This document shows positions 42,450-50,273 of a stretch of 64,000 bases of DNA, one piece after another. The translations under genes and the position numbers were made by a program. Each line of letters opens with the position of its first letter. The stretch's first letter is position 1. A model generated the notes under the pieces. The model saw nothing but the letters and a program-made list of their open reading frames with translations. It had not been told where the DNA came from and did no database searches. Source of the DNA: Rhynchopus sp. YZ270_cl-10 (Eukaryota; Euglenozoa; Diplonemea; Diplonemida; Diplonemidae). The DNA lies in contig OZ037858.1 in NCBI GenBank assembly GCA_964035575.1, positions 1,116,001 to 1,180,000 of the forward strand, written 5' to 3'.

Positions 42450-42492
42450 GGTGCCTAAGCAACGAGAGGCTTAGATTCATCTTATAAACTTT
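42450..42492 (+). repeat. Small hairpin repeat, CTAAGC/GCTTAG type (good copy)
   Basis: AGGTGCCTAAGC, loop AACGAGAG, GCTTAGATTCATCTTATAAAC, then TTTTCCC. The 6-bp stem is perfect. A GTACACTGTCACG repeat follows about 85 bp later. Confidence 0.7.
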
Positions 42493-42576
42493 TCCCTTTT
42501 TTCCAGTATCAGATGTACAGACCACGAAATGGATAGTAAAACTGCATGACTGGTACAGCCGGCCAGTCATGTACCA

Positions 42577-42621
42577 AAGTACACTGTCACGAGAGGGCTT
42601 TGTATTTCAAGCCAAGTTTAT
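42577..42621 (+). repeat. Interspersed repeat, TGTCACGAGAGGGCTTTGTA type
   Basis: AAGTACACTGTCACGAGAGG then GCTTTGTATTTCAAGCCAAG. It lies directly after a 9-bp hairpin (CATGACTGG/CCAGTCATG, 42544-42571). Confidence 0.7.
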
Positions 42622-43018
42622 TTTTCCTCTTCTTCGGTACACTACCCCCTCCGTTGCCCGGAGAGTGCCCAAAAAAAATTCTGATATTTGTCTAAAGGTA
42701 ACTGCAAGCATGAAGCAGGTTCATCTTTTCCCCCAAGAAACGTTTCTTCTTTTCGTCGACGCACAAGAGGAACGATACGTTCCTCTTTCAACTGCTCTCT
42801 TTCCCCCGCCCTCCCTTTTAAAATGCGCACTACATATCGCACGCGATATTCGTATTCATTTTTTTTTTTTTTTCCAGGGTCTCTTTTTCAGGTGTGTTCT
42901 TGTTGATAAGAGGGTGTAGGCAGTGACCCTTGAGAAAACCACAAAAAAATGGGGCTTTTTGGTGGTGTAGGAGAAAGACTAGGAATGTAGGTGACTAAGT
43001 GTAAATGAATAAACCAAA

Positions 43019-43595
43019 GTGGTGTGTTCCGGGGTATGGGATTTTACACATCTTCACACATCTTCACAACTCTTCACAACTTTTCACAAATTTTCACAAC
43101 ATAATTTTGGCCATATTTTTGTGAAGAATTGTGAATAGTTGTGAAAAGTTGTGAAGAGTTGTGAATTGAAATGAAAATTTGGATGAAAAAAACACAGACG
43201 TTGTGAATATTTGTGAAGAGTTGTGAAGAGTTGTGAAGAGTTGTGAAGAGTTGTGAAGAGTTGTGAAGAGTTGTGAAGAGTTGTGAAGAGTTGTGAAGAG
43301 TTGTGAATTGGGAAAACCCCCCCTTTTTTTCTCCAATTCACAACTCTTCACAACTGTTCACAACTGTTCACAACTCTTCACAAATATTCACAACGTCTGT
43401 GTTTTTTTCATCCAAATTTTCATTTCAATTCACAACTCTTCACAACTTTTCACAACTATTCACAACTCTTCACAATTCTTCACAAAAATATGGCCAAAAT
43501 TATGTTGTGAAAATTTGTGAAAATTTGTGAAAAGTTGTGAAGAGTTGTGAAGATGTGTGAAGATGTGTAAAATCCCATACCCCGGAACACACCAC
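43019..43595. repeat. 577-bp palindrome with internal GTTGTGAAGA tandem repeats
   Basis: The ends GTGGTGTGTTCCGGGGTATG and its inverse are perfect, and the pairing runs almost without a break to the centre near 43310-43335. Shared blocks in both arms include AATTTTGGCCATATTTTTGTGA and AAATTTGGATGAAAAAAACA (and inverses). Both arms carry runs of the 10-mer GTTGTGAAGA (or TCTTCACAAC). The left arm has an unbroken tract of about ten units at 43215-43305, against only four or five in the right arm. The flanks show AAA on both sides, too short to be sure of a target duplication. It is non-coding and is a giant foldback element or a hairpin-forming satellite. Confidence 0.85.
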
Positions 43596-43670
43596 AAAGA
43601 ATAATCTAATCAGACTAAGTGCACAAAGATTGATGAATAACCAATGTTCAAAACATTATGTAATCTAATC

Positions 43671-43710
43671 AGACTAAGAGCACGCTGCCGAGGCTTCGTC
43701 TCATCTTACA
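43671..43710 (+). repeat. Small hairpin repeat, GACTAAG type (diverged)
   Basis: GACTAAGAGCACGCTGCCGA then GGCTTCGTCTCATCTTAC. The tail and the GAGGCTT block are kept. The preceding TAATCTAATCAGACTAAG is itself a second copy of the sequence at about 43603. Confidence 0.45.
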
Positions 43711-44254
43711 ATCCCTACTACTAAACTTGTCATGTCTACCTCCCTCCTTTGGTTCTCTTGGTACTGTTTATCACTTTTCTTTTCCCATTTTTTTTTTCTC
43801 AAAAACCTGGCACACCGCGTTCCCAGCCCCTCCCTCCCCTTTCCCTAGAAAAATAGGTGTGAGATCCACTTTTCGAAATGCTCACCAACAAAAAGGCAAA
43901 AAATATACCTAAAAAAAAAAAAGACAGAATTTTGATATTTTTTTCCTCCTCTTATTCAAATTTCCCACAAAAAAAACAACATCACCTCTGCCAGGAACAG
44001 GGAGGTTTTCATAAAAGGAGGAAAACCACACACACACACTAAAACGGATGGGCCTCTCTCGTGTCTGATTGGTACAAGAGGGAGTTAAGGAAGCAGCGTT
44101 TACGCCCCTTTCTGTTTGTCGTGGCCTTCTCGCATTCCAGACACACATATATCTCCTCCTCCTCCTCTTCCTCCTTTCCCCCTGACATTTTCTGACCCCC
44201 CTATTTTTTTCTGTACTTTTCGTTTAGTGCTCCGCCTCTGTACCCCAAAGTACA

Positions 44255-45959
44255 ATGGACAATCAGTTCGCAGAGGCGCTGCAAACGTTGAAGGAGGTAT
44301 TGCCCAATGAAGACCACAAGATACTCGAGGCGTTGCTGTGGCAGTATGTGTAGAACTCTTTTTTTTTTTTTAAACCACGGGTTGATTGAGAGAGAGGAGG
44401 TTTGGGTGTTCCTCGTACCATGCTCTTTTTGTACACCACCATTCCTCCCACAGAGGCCTCTCCAGCAATGAGATCGTCGAGTTGGTAATGCTGCAGCCAG
44501 ATGTCTTTAAGGTACAACCATTTGCCACAGCAACTGTTACATGTTACAGATTTTCTATTTCTTCAACGTACTTTACTCACAGGAAGGCCTTGCCGGCGAC
44601 AATGATATGTTCGATGTGCGTCCCACCTCACAAGAGCACGTTGCCCCGCTTCACGGGCGGCCTGAGAAGGAGGACCTTGTGTTTGACAGCCTGCACCTGG
44701 ACGAGGAGATGCTCTACAATGCGACATGGAAGAGCGAGCACGGCACGCACAGCCAGGCAGACAAACCGGCTGCAGCGCCGGCAGGCGTTATCCAGGGTGC
44801 ACCCACAGCCGACGACAATGAGGAAGAGGAGTGCGAGGAACAGGCCATCGCGTTTCTCCGCAGCTACCACGACACCTGGATCGCCCCCGTAGGGGCACGC
44901 GCCACACACATGGCAGGTGGACGATATTATCTGAACTCCGCAGACGCAGAACCAACAGAGGAAGAGCCTGCGGTGGACCCACAACCAGCTCCCACCGCAC
45001 TGCCGTCGGAGGAGGTGGTGCTGTGGTCGCAAGACTGGGAAGAGGCGAGCGACGAAGGGGAGCTGCTTACTGCGCACGACCGCTTGCAGGTGTATGCAGA
45101 CGTCTTCGAGGATGGGAAGTACATGGAGGTGGGGAGCGAGCTGCGCAAGAACCCTAAGGTCTTTGCAACAGAGAAGAAGGAGGTGCTGGCGCGCGTCATC
45201 TTGGCAGCAAGGGAGCATTTGGAGCATAAGCCGGTGTCGACGGAGCCGACAGATGAAACACCCTCACCTGCTGCAGCCAGTTCTCCCTCCAGGTCTGATG
45301 CAGGCATTGACCGTTCGGTAGTAACCATAGCAGACCCCTGCCGTGACGTCATGAGTCTCTGCTGCTGCAACGTCTTCGTCGCCATCGACAACCAGCTCCG
45401 AATAGCCCACCTCGACGCGCAAGACACCCGCAACGAATGGAAGCTTCCCGCCAAATACAAAGACGGGATGTTCATTGGGCTGAAGGACGTCAACGTGGAG
45501 TTGACACCTATCAAATGGCGGTGGCGTTTGCAGTCGTGTTGCTGCTTTTCGGTTGGGCCGTGTGTATGTCGTGATTCAGGCAGCACCACACTGCGTATGG
45601 GTGGCGATGTAGACGCGGATTTGGAGATCAGTGTGCACCCTGCACCGGTAGCGGGGAAGTCTCCTGTGACGTTTCGGGAGTCGAAGCTGTCGCTGTCAAA
45701 GGTTGCGGTTGCAACCTCGAACACACGTTCCTGTTGTGAATGTCCCACCGCCTATAGTGAAGGCAGCTGGGAAAAGGGTGCCTGCTGTGCCCCTTGCCGT
45801 GATAAGTGCTGCTCGACCTGGTACTGTTCACTGCCCTCCTGTTTCTACTCCTGTCTGCCAGTCTGTTGCTCCTGTTGCATACAGTGCTATGTTGAGAAAC
45901 AGTTTGCAGATTTGCCGAAACACTTTCCACGTCCGCCGCCGCCTCAGAGGATGGTTTAG
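44255..45959 (+). CDS. CUE/UBA-like N-terminus with Cys-rich C-terminal domain
   Basis: About 507 aa. Exons: 44255-44343, 44454-44511, 44583-45959; the joins restore one frame. Residues about 5-45 (LKEVLPNEDHKILEALLWQG then SSNEIVELVML) have the spacing of a CUE domain, a ubiquitin-binding three-helix fold, though the family fit is from pattern only. The middle is acidic and Pro/Ala-rich. From about residue 290 there is a likely beta-rich domain (NVFVAIDNQLRIAHL, MFIGLKDVNVELTPI) with unusual Cys clusters (SLCCCNVF, SCCCFSVGPCVC) and a C-terminal run of about 60 residues with over 20 Cys (SCCECP, KGACCAPCRDKCC, PVCCSCCIQC). The Cys could bind metal or be palmitoylated. No signal peptide is present, so disulfides are less likely. 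No family is recognised for the C-terminus. Intron 2 has the donor GTACAA, the weakest in the window. Confidence 0.75.
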
Positions 45960-46410
45960 AGGGCTAGGGTTGTGGGGGGTAGGTGGGAGAGAAGGAGTTG
46001 TGGAAGATTTAAAAAAAAGAAATCCCGATTAGAATCGTAGCATGACGGCATGCTTAATTGGAAGAGGAAGAAAAAAGAATAAAAGCGTTGAAGAAGGAGG
46101 GTGTGTTTGTTTCCGAATAATGAACACCCCTTTCTGGTTTTCTTTTTGTGAATTCGCGACTATTGCATGTGTTTTTCTCAATTTTTTGTACCTCTCAAAC
46201 ACATAGTAAAGTTGTAATCCGCACTTCCCCTCTCCCCCCCCCTTACTCTGTTCGAATATTCTAAGCGAGGGAAAAAACAAAATGTGACGCAAAACGGCCA
46301 GGAGGCTGGGTGCCATGGTCGTGAAAACGAAAATAAAATAAAATAGTTTCCCCCCCTTAAGACTTTCTCAGGTTAGTTCCTTTTTCTTGTGGACGCTGTC
46401 GACATTAAGT

Positions 46411-46479
46411 AAGCACCCGCCAGAGCCCACTTAAGCTTCATACCGTAGCTTTCCTCGGGTGTAGAACGGGGTCAAGAAA
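46411..46479 (+). ncRNA. Possible small structured RNA, copy 1 of 3
   Basis: AAGCACCCGCCAGAGCCCAC, TTAAGCTTCATACCGTAGCT, TTCCTCGGGTGTAGAACGGG, GTCAAGAAA. CACCCG pairs with CGGGTG (lower stem) and AAGCT with AGCTT (upper stem), leaving an internal loop. The trinucleotide AGA follows the lower stem closely. This is the plan of the single-hairpin, AGA-box H/ACA-like snoRNAs of kinetoplastids and euglenids, but the assignment is inference. Copies 2 and 3 are nearly identical. It could equally be a plain tandem repeat. Confidence 0.4.
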
Positions 46480-46572
46480 TGCCTTTTTTGGGTAGCGTTG
46501 TCGTATTGCCACGAAGTCGGGCACATTGTTTGAGCTTGCTGTTGATGTTTTCTGTGTCATCTAAAAACAAAC

Positions 46573-46642
46573 AAGCACCCGCCAGAGCCCACTTAAGCTT
46601 CAATATCATAGCTTTCCTCGGGTGTAGAACGGGGTCGAGAAA
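46573..46642 (+). ncRNA. Possible small structured RNA, copy 2 of 3
   Basis: The same fold as copy 1; the changes fall mainly in the terminal loop (AATATCAT for CATACCGT) and one base in the 3' part. Both stems are unchanged. It lies 162 bp downstream of copy 1, and the sequences between copies are unrelated to each other. Confidence 0.4.
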
Positions 46643-46760
46643 CAGTCGTTGCTGCGTCTGTGTTGGGCGGTATTGTGTCTCAACACAACGCGTCTTCAGT
46701 GATTTCCATGCCAGCTTTGGATGTGTCACGTTGGAGCGTTCTTTTGGACAGATGAAACAC

Positions 46761-46828
46761 GCACCCGCCAGAGCCCACTTAAGCTCCATACCGTAGCTTT
46801 CCTCGGGTGTAGAACGGGGTCAAGAAAC
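46761..46828 (+). ncRNA. Possible small structured RNA, copy 3 of 3
   Basis: It matches copy 1 with one base changed in the upper-stem/loop boundary (AAGCTCC for AAGCTTC). It lies 188 bp after copy 2 and ends 58 bp before the likely acceptor of the next gene. Confidence 0.4.
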
Positions 46829-46907
46829 CTTAGGAACCTTTCCTCCACGCACATCACTGGCACTCCTTTCACCCCTCACCCCACCAGAGGCTTTGCAACC
46901 CTTTACC

Positions 46908-47510
46908 ATGCATACCTTGAGGCGGGCAGCACGCATCTCTTCAATAGGAACACTATTACGACGTTGTTCGTCACCGACACAACCACGCGAGTATTTTTAC
47001 TATTTGAACGACCACGGGAATCTGTACCACGTCTACCAGCCTGAGAGGCTGTTGGGCGGGGAGATTCCTGTGGGGCCGGCGCATTTGCGGGAGGAGAAAT
47101 TTTTGGACTTTTTTTTTGCGCTTTTGAAGGAGAATAAGAGCGGGCGATATGAAGAGGAGTTTCCGTGGCTGTCACTGTGTCGTGGGGAGCAGAACTACAT
47201 GAAGGCGAGCGACCGCCCTGTCGTCTTCACCGAGCTCGTCACTGAGAACGGCACCCCTAGGCTCCTCTACGGCGGTGGCACCAAACTCTCCACTGCATTC
47301 CTTCCAGACGAGCTGGCCGTCTGCTCAGAAGGACGTATCTACCACCCCGCCAAGCTTGGCACCATGGGCCTCCTCTCCTGCCACTGTGCAATGCGTCTTG
47401 GTCTTGACTCCATCTGGGACGACAACGCAGAGGAGGAACCGTACCTCGAATGGGAAGGCCGGAAGCATCCGCTACGCAAAATTACCCCATTTCCCGCGAA
47501 ATTTATTTAG
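46908..47510 (+). CDS. UPF0598 family protein (C8orf82 homologue), probably mitochondrial
   Basis: 200 aa, intronless. The family core is clear: REYFYYLNDHGNLYHVYQPE, KFLDFFFALLKENKSGRYEE, FPWLSLCRGEQNYMKASDRP, VVFTEL, LLYGGG and GRIYHPA, in the same order and spacing as the human C8orf82 protein. The biochemical function of this conserved family is not established. The first 25 residues (MHTLRRAARISSIGTLLRRC) are rich in Arg, Ser and Leu without acids and look like a mitochondrial targeting peptide. An in-frame TTG lies 15 nt upstream, but ATG 46908 is the natural start. The next gene begins only 85 bp after the stop. Confidence 0.88.
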   Translation: MHTLRRAARISSIGTLLRRCSSPTQPREYFYYLNDHGNLYHVYQPERLLGGEIPVGPAHLREEKFLDFFFALLKENKSGRYEEEFPWLSLCRGEQNYMKASDRPVVFTELVTENGTPRLLYGGGTKLSTAFLPDELAVCSEGRIYHPAKLGTMGLLSCHCAMRLGLDSIWDDNAEEEPYLEWEGRKHPLRKITPFPAKFI

Positions 47511-47595
47511 AATCGAACAATATTTCCTTCCGTTGCTCTTTTTTTGTCCTACTTCCCCACGCACACACACACACCACAACAGAAAAGCACACAAA
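47511..47595. other. 85-bp spacer with a compact trans-splice acceptor
   Basis: It contains a T-rich tract (CTTTTTTTGTCC), then (CA)n and CCACAACAG (AG 47581-47582), 13 nt before ATG 47596. The 3' end of the UPF0598 mRNA and the 5' end of the next mRNA must both be formed inside this interval, as in trypanosome polycistronic units. Confidence 0.55.
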
Positions 47596-49353
47596 ATGAC
47601 GTCGGCAGGGATGTCGTTTAACGGCACCACCACCATCGACGGTGATGTTACTCTTGTAGAGCCAAACTCTCTCAACCTTGGGTCTGTTGACTGGACTGCG
47701 CTGGAACTGAAATTCAACGAACTGAATGCGCTACGCAATGCACCACGGTCCGGCCTGAACGCATCCAAAGCACGGCAACGCCAGAAGGAGCAGGTGTCCG
47801 AAGCCATCGAATCGCTTCTTGAGATGGCGCAGTCCGCCTGCCGCCGCATGCTCGTCGAAGGCGACGCAAAGGAGGCTATCGAAGGCGGCCTCAAAACCCT
47901 CAAACTAAAGGAATCCTACTACTCCACTGGGTCCCTCCAGCTGGTCCCTTCGTACTTCCATTTGGCGCGGGTGAATCAGTATATGGATAGGTACAAGGCT
48001 GCAGAGGAGTTTCTCTCGTTAGCGCAGTGGGCAATTCTGAAGCACCCTTCGTGCGACACACTGCTGAAGGCGGAGCTGCACCAGACCTATGGGTTGCTGT
48101 ACGCTTCTGATGGGAGGTTGGATATTGCTTTGAAACAGCTGGCCCAGGCGACCTATTATTTGACAGAGATTCATGGACCGGAGCATGTTCTTACTTCGTT
48201 TGGGTATTTTGATTTGGGGAACGTCTTTGCAGCGAAGGCGAATATGGACTGTGCGATGTCCTTCTACGACAAGGTGAAGGATATATGGTATACGCATTTG
48301 ACAGAGTGCTTTCAGTGCCAGCCGTTTGACATCAAGGCTAGACCGGCTACATTGCTCTCCCCTGAGCAGCTTGGTGAGGAGAACCTACAGGACGCACTCA
48401 AAATGCTTCGTGGCATTGTCGGCCTCCAGACCGAACGCTTCACTCAGGTCCACCCCTGCACAGGCAAGGCAGAGCTCGTCCTCGGCCTCTTCAACGTCTG
48501 GATCGCCGACAACGCCATCGCCCAGGAAGGCCTCGGCCGCGCCCTAGAAATCCACAAACGCGTCTACGGGGCCACCCACCAGACCGTCACTGCTATAAAA
48601 TCCTATATGACGCAATTTAAATATCCGGTTCCTGAGTTCACTGGGCACTTCTTGGATGGTGATTCAGGGAGTCCTCAACAAGACGAAGCTGAAAGGGAGA
48701 GTGCTGCGACAAAGATCCAGGCCCTGCATAAGGGTCGTGCAGAACGGAAGCGGTTTGAGGAGCGGAAGGCGAATAAGAAGGAGACACCGCAAGCAACGGA
48801 GGCTGCACCGATTGCAAACGAAGCAGCACCACCACCACCGGCAGCAGAAACAGAAACACCACCAGCTGTGGCGTCAGCAGAAACAGCAGCAGAACCTGAA
48901 ACACCACCACCAGCAGCTGAATCAGAATCAGCACCGGCAGCAGTAGCAGAAGCATCACCAGAGACAGGAACTGAAGCAGAATCACCACCACCACAGGAAG
49001 CAGCAGCACCAGCAGCAGATACAGAAGCAGTAACAGAAGCGTCACCAGAACCAGAAGCAGAACCTCAAACACCACCTCCAGAAGCAACGCAAACAGACGC
49101 ACCTCCTGAAGAAACAGAACCACCACAAGATGCAAAGGCCAACGAGGACGACGCAACTCCCGATGCCAAAGAACCCGAAGCAGAACAAACCGAAGAAAAC
49201 CCCCCGCAAGAGGAGGGTGTCCAAAGCCCTGAGGAGGCAAAGAACGAAGAGCAAGGAGCAGAAAATGAAGCAAACCCGCCAGAAGCTGTAGTGGAGGAGC
49301 CTCCAGGTGCGGAAGTGGCGGAGCCTGTAGCAGAAGCTGTAGCAGAGGAGTAG
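47596..49353 (+). CDS. ZMYND12/TAX-1-like flagellar TPR protein with IQ motif and long E/A/P tail
   Basis: 585 aa, intronless. The first 370 residues form TPR helices matching ZMYND12: LVPSYFHLARVNQYMDRYKA, AAEEFLSLAQWAILK, HQTYGLLYASDGRLDIALKQ, GPEHVLTSFGYFDLGNVFAA, DKVKDIWYTHL. ZMYND12 and its trypanosome counterpart TAX-1 are axonemal proteins tied to inner-arm dynein and sperm or flagellar motility. There is no MYND zinc finger (TAX-1, as I recall, also lacks it). An IQ-like stretch ATKIQALHKGRAERKR (about 375-390) could bind calmodulin. The last 190 residues are low-complexity Glu/Ala/Pro/Thr, unusual for the family. It would act in the flagellum. The start ATG 47596 lies 13 nt behind an acceptor. 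Confidence 0.85.
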   Translation: MTSAGMSFNGTTTIDGDVTLVEPNSLNLGSVDWTALELKFNELNALRNAPRSGLNASKARQRQKEQVSEAIESLLEMAQSACRRMLVEGDAKEAIEGGLKTLKLKESYYSTGSLQLVPSYFHLARVNQYMDRYKAAEEFLSLAQWAILKHPSCDTLLKAELHQTYGLLYASDGRLDIALKQLAQATYYLTEIHGPEHVLTSFGYFDLGNVFAAKANMDCAMSFYDKVKDIWYTHLTECFQCQPFDIKARPATLLSPEQLGEENLQDALKMLRGIVGLQTERFTQVHPCTGKAELVLGLFNVWIADNAIAQEGLGRALEIHKRVYGATHQTVTAIKSYMTQFKYPVPEFTGHFLDGDSGSPQQDEAERESAATKIQALHKGRAERKRFEERKANKKETPQATEAAPIANEAAPPPPAAETETPPAVASAETAAEPETPPPAAESESAPAAVAEASPETGTEAESPPPQEAAAPAADTEAVTEASPEPEAEPQTPPPEATQTDAPPEETEPPQDAKANEDDATPDAKEPEAEQTEENPPQEEGVQSPEEAKNEEQGAENEANPPEAVVEEPPGAEVAEPVAEAVAEE

Positions 49354-49511
49354 TAAAAAAGGGGGAGGGGGAAAAATCATCTTTAAAAATAAAGTAAGCA
49401 ACTGTGTATTGTGCACTCTTTTTACAAATGGTGTTTACAACAACGAAAATGTGTTTTGCAAAGGAATCATTGGAGAGGGGAGCATTTTTTTGCTATGGTA
49501 AGTTTTTGGTG

Positions 49512-49657
49512 CACGGTGGACTCTTTCTGGAAAAGGGCAACTTAAAAAGAGGTCAAACGGGAGGGAGTACCAGCCCCCCTTTCACTCCCGAGTTGATACT
49601 CTCCCTTTTTTGGAACTCCGGAATAAAGTTGTCCTTTTCCAGAAAGAGTCCACCGTG
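49512..49657. repeat. 146-bp palindromic element
   Basis: CACGGTGGACTCTTTCTGGA then AAAGGGCAACTT at the left is mirrored at the right (AAGTTGTCCTTTTCCAGAAA then GAGTCCACCGTG), with about 31 of 32 positions paired. Inner blocks GGGAGGGAGTA/TACTCTCCC also pair. GGGTGACTAGGG follows the right end. It is non-coding and a foldback/MITE-like element, unrelated in sequence to the others. Confidence 0.7.
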
Positions 49658-49944
49658 TGAGGGTGACTAGGGTGGGTGACCCCGCTTCCTTCTGCAACCC
49701 GTTTTCCCCCTATAACGACGTATAAAAGAGGTGTCCACAAGAGGCACATTCATCTTTTAATTTTTTTCTTTTTCTTTTACAGTGTCCACTTTGCTGCCGG
49801 GGGAGGTGTTTTTATTTTTTCTTTGCTAATCCGTTGATTTCTATTTTTTTTTTTTCGCGAAATACCCCCTTTTTTCCAAAAACCCCCCATTTTCTACCAT
49901 TATTTACCCCTTCAAACCTACACACTCTTGGTAACAGTTTAAAA

Positions 49945-49972
<28 letters not shown>
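49945..49972. repeat. Homopolymer run of 28 C
   Basis: An uninterrupted C tract about 300 bp before the membrane-kinase gene, with further C10-C14 runs nearby. The length is likely to vary between individuals and reads. Confidence 0.8.
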
Positions 49973-49975
<3 letters not shown>

Positions 49976-50255
49976 TCCCGTTCGAATTTTCAGATCTTTG
50001 CATCACCTCCCCCTATCACCCCTCCCCAACCCCCACAACAGGACAAGCACATCCCACATCCCCCCTCCCTTAGGACCACACAGTACTTTTTCTTTTTTTT
50101 CTTTTCTTTGCAGTCACCCTTTTTTATTGAAATCATTCCCCCCCCCCCCCCTTTCCCCTCCGGCTTTGGTTCAACTATTAAAATAACGCCCACTTCCTAT
50201 ACCCGCAAACCCGTCTTCTTTCCCTCTCCCTCACCCCTTTTCTCCCCATTTTGAA

Positions 50256-50273
50256 ATGCATCTTGCGAGATGA
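50256..50273 (+). promoter_or_regulatory. Five-codon upstream ORF overlapping the next start (ATGA)
   Basis: ATG CAT CTT GCG AGA TGA: its stop overlaps the ATG of the membrane-kinase gene. If it lies in the mature mRNA it would allow stop-restart translation or dampen expression. Whether the trans-splice site is upstream of it cannot be told from sequence. Confidence 0.4.

Larger units (their letters stand above)
40756..44254. other. Repeat island without genes
   Basis: 3.5 kb, AT-rich. It contains GTACACTGTCACG repeats (41449-41500, 42577-42621), a direct repeat GGGATGAGGACAGA...CATATCAA at about 41736 and 41810, a T42 run (41900-41941) and GACTAAGC-type hairpins (42008-42048, 42450-42492, 43671-43710). 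It also has a CATGACTGG/CCAGTCATG hairpin (42544-42571) and a 577-bp palindrome (43019-43595). An 18-bp direct repeat TAATCTAATCAGACTAAG lies at about 43603 and 43661. Short open frames inside the palindrome are by-products of its repeats. Confidence 0.6.
45960..46907. other. Intergenic region carrying three structured repeat copies
   Basis: No protein gene is seen. Three ~68-bp conserved units at 46411-46479, 46573-46642 and 46761-46828 are described separately. A likely acceptor for the UPF0598 mRNA is CACCCCACCAG (AG 46886-46887). Confidence 0.5.
49354..50269. other. Intergenic region with a palindrome and long C tracts
   Basis: No gene is seen. It holds a palindromic element (49512-49657), a diverged hairpin-repeat tail (49729-49760), a C28 run (49945-49972) and several shorter C runs. 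Candidate acceptors for the next gene include TTTCTTTGCAG near 50113. Confidence 0.5.

Noticed and set aside
43200-43320. Possible CRISPR-like array
   Set aside because: The repeats are head-to-tail 10-mers without spacers, in a eukaryotic genome.
43084-43530. Frames encoding repeated HNSSQLFTT
   Set aside because: They are translations of the GTTGTGAAGA tandem repeats on both strands of the palindrome; not a protein gene.
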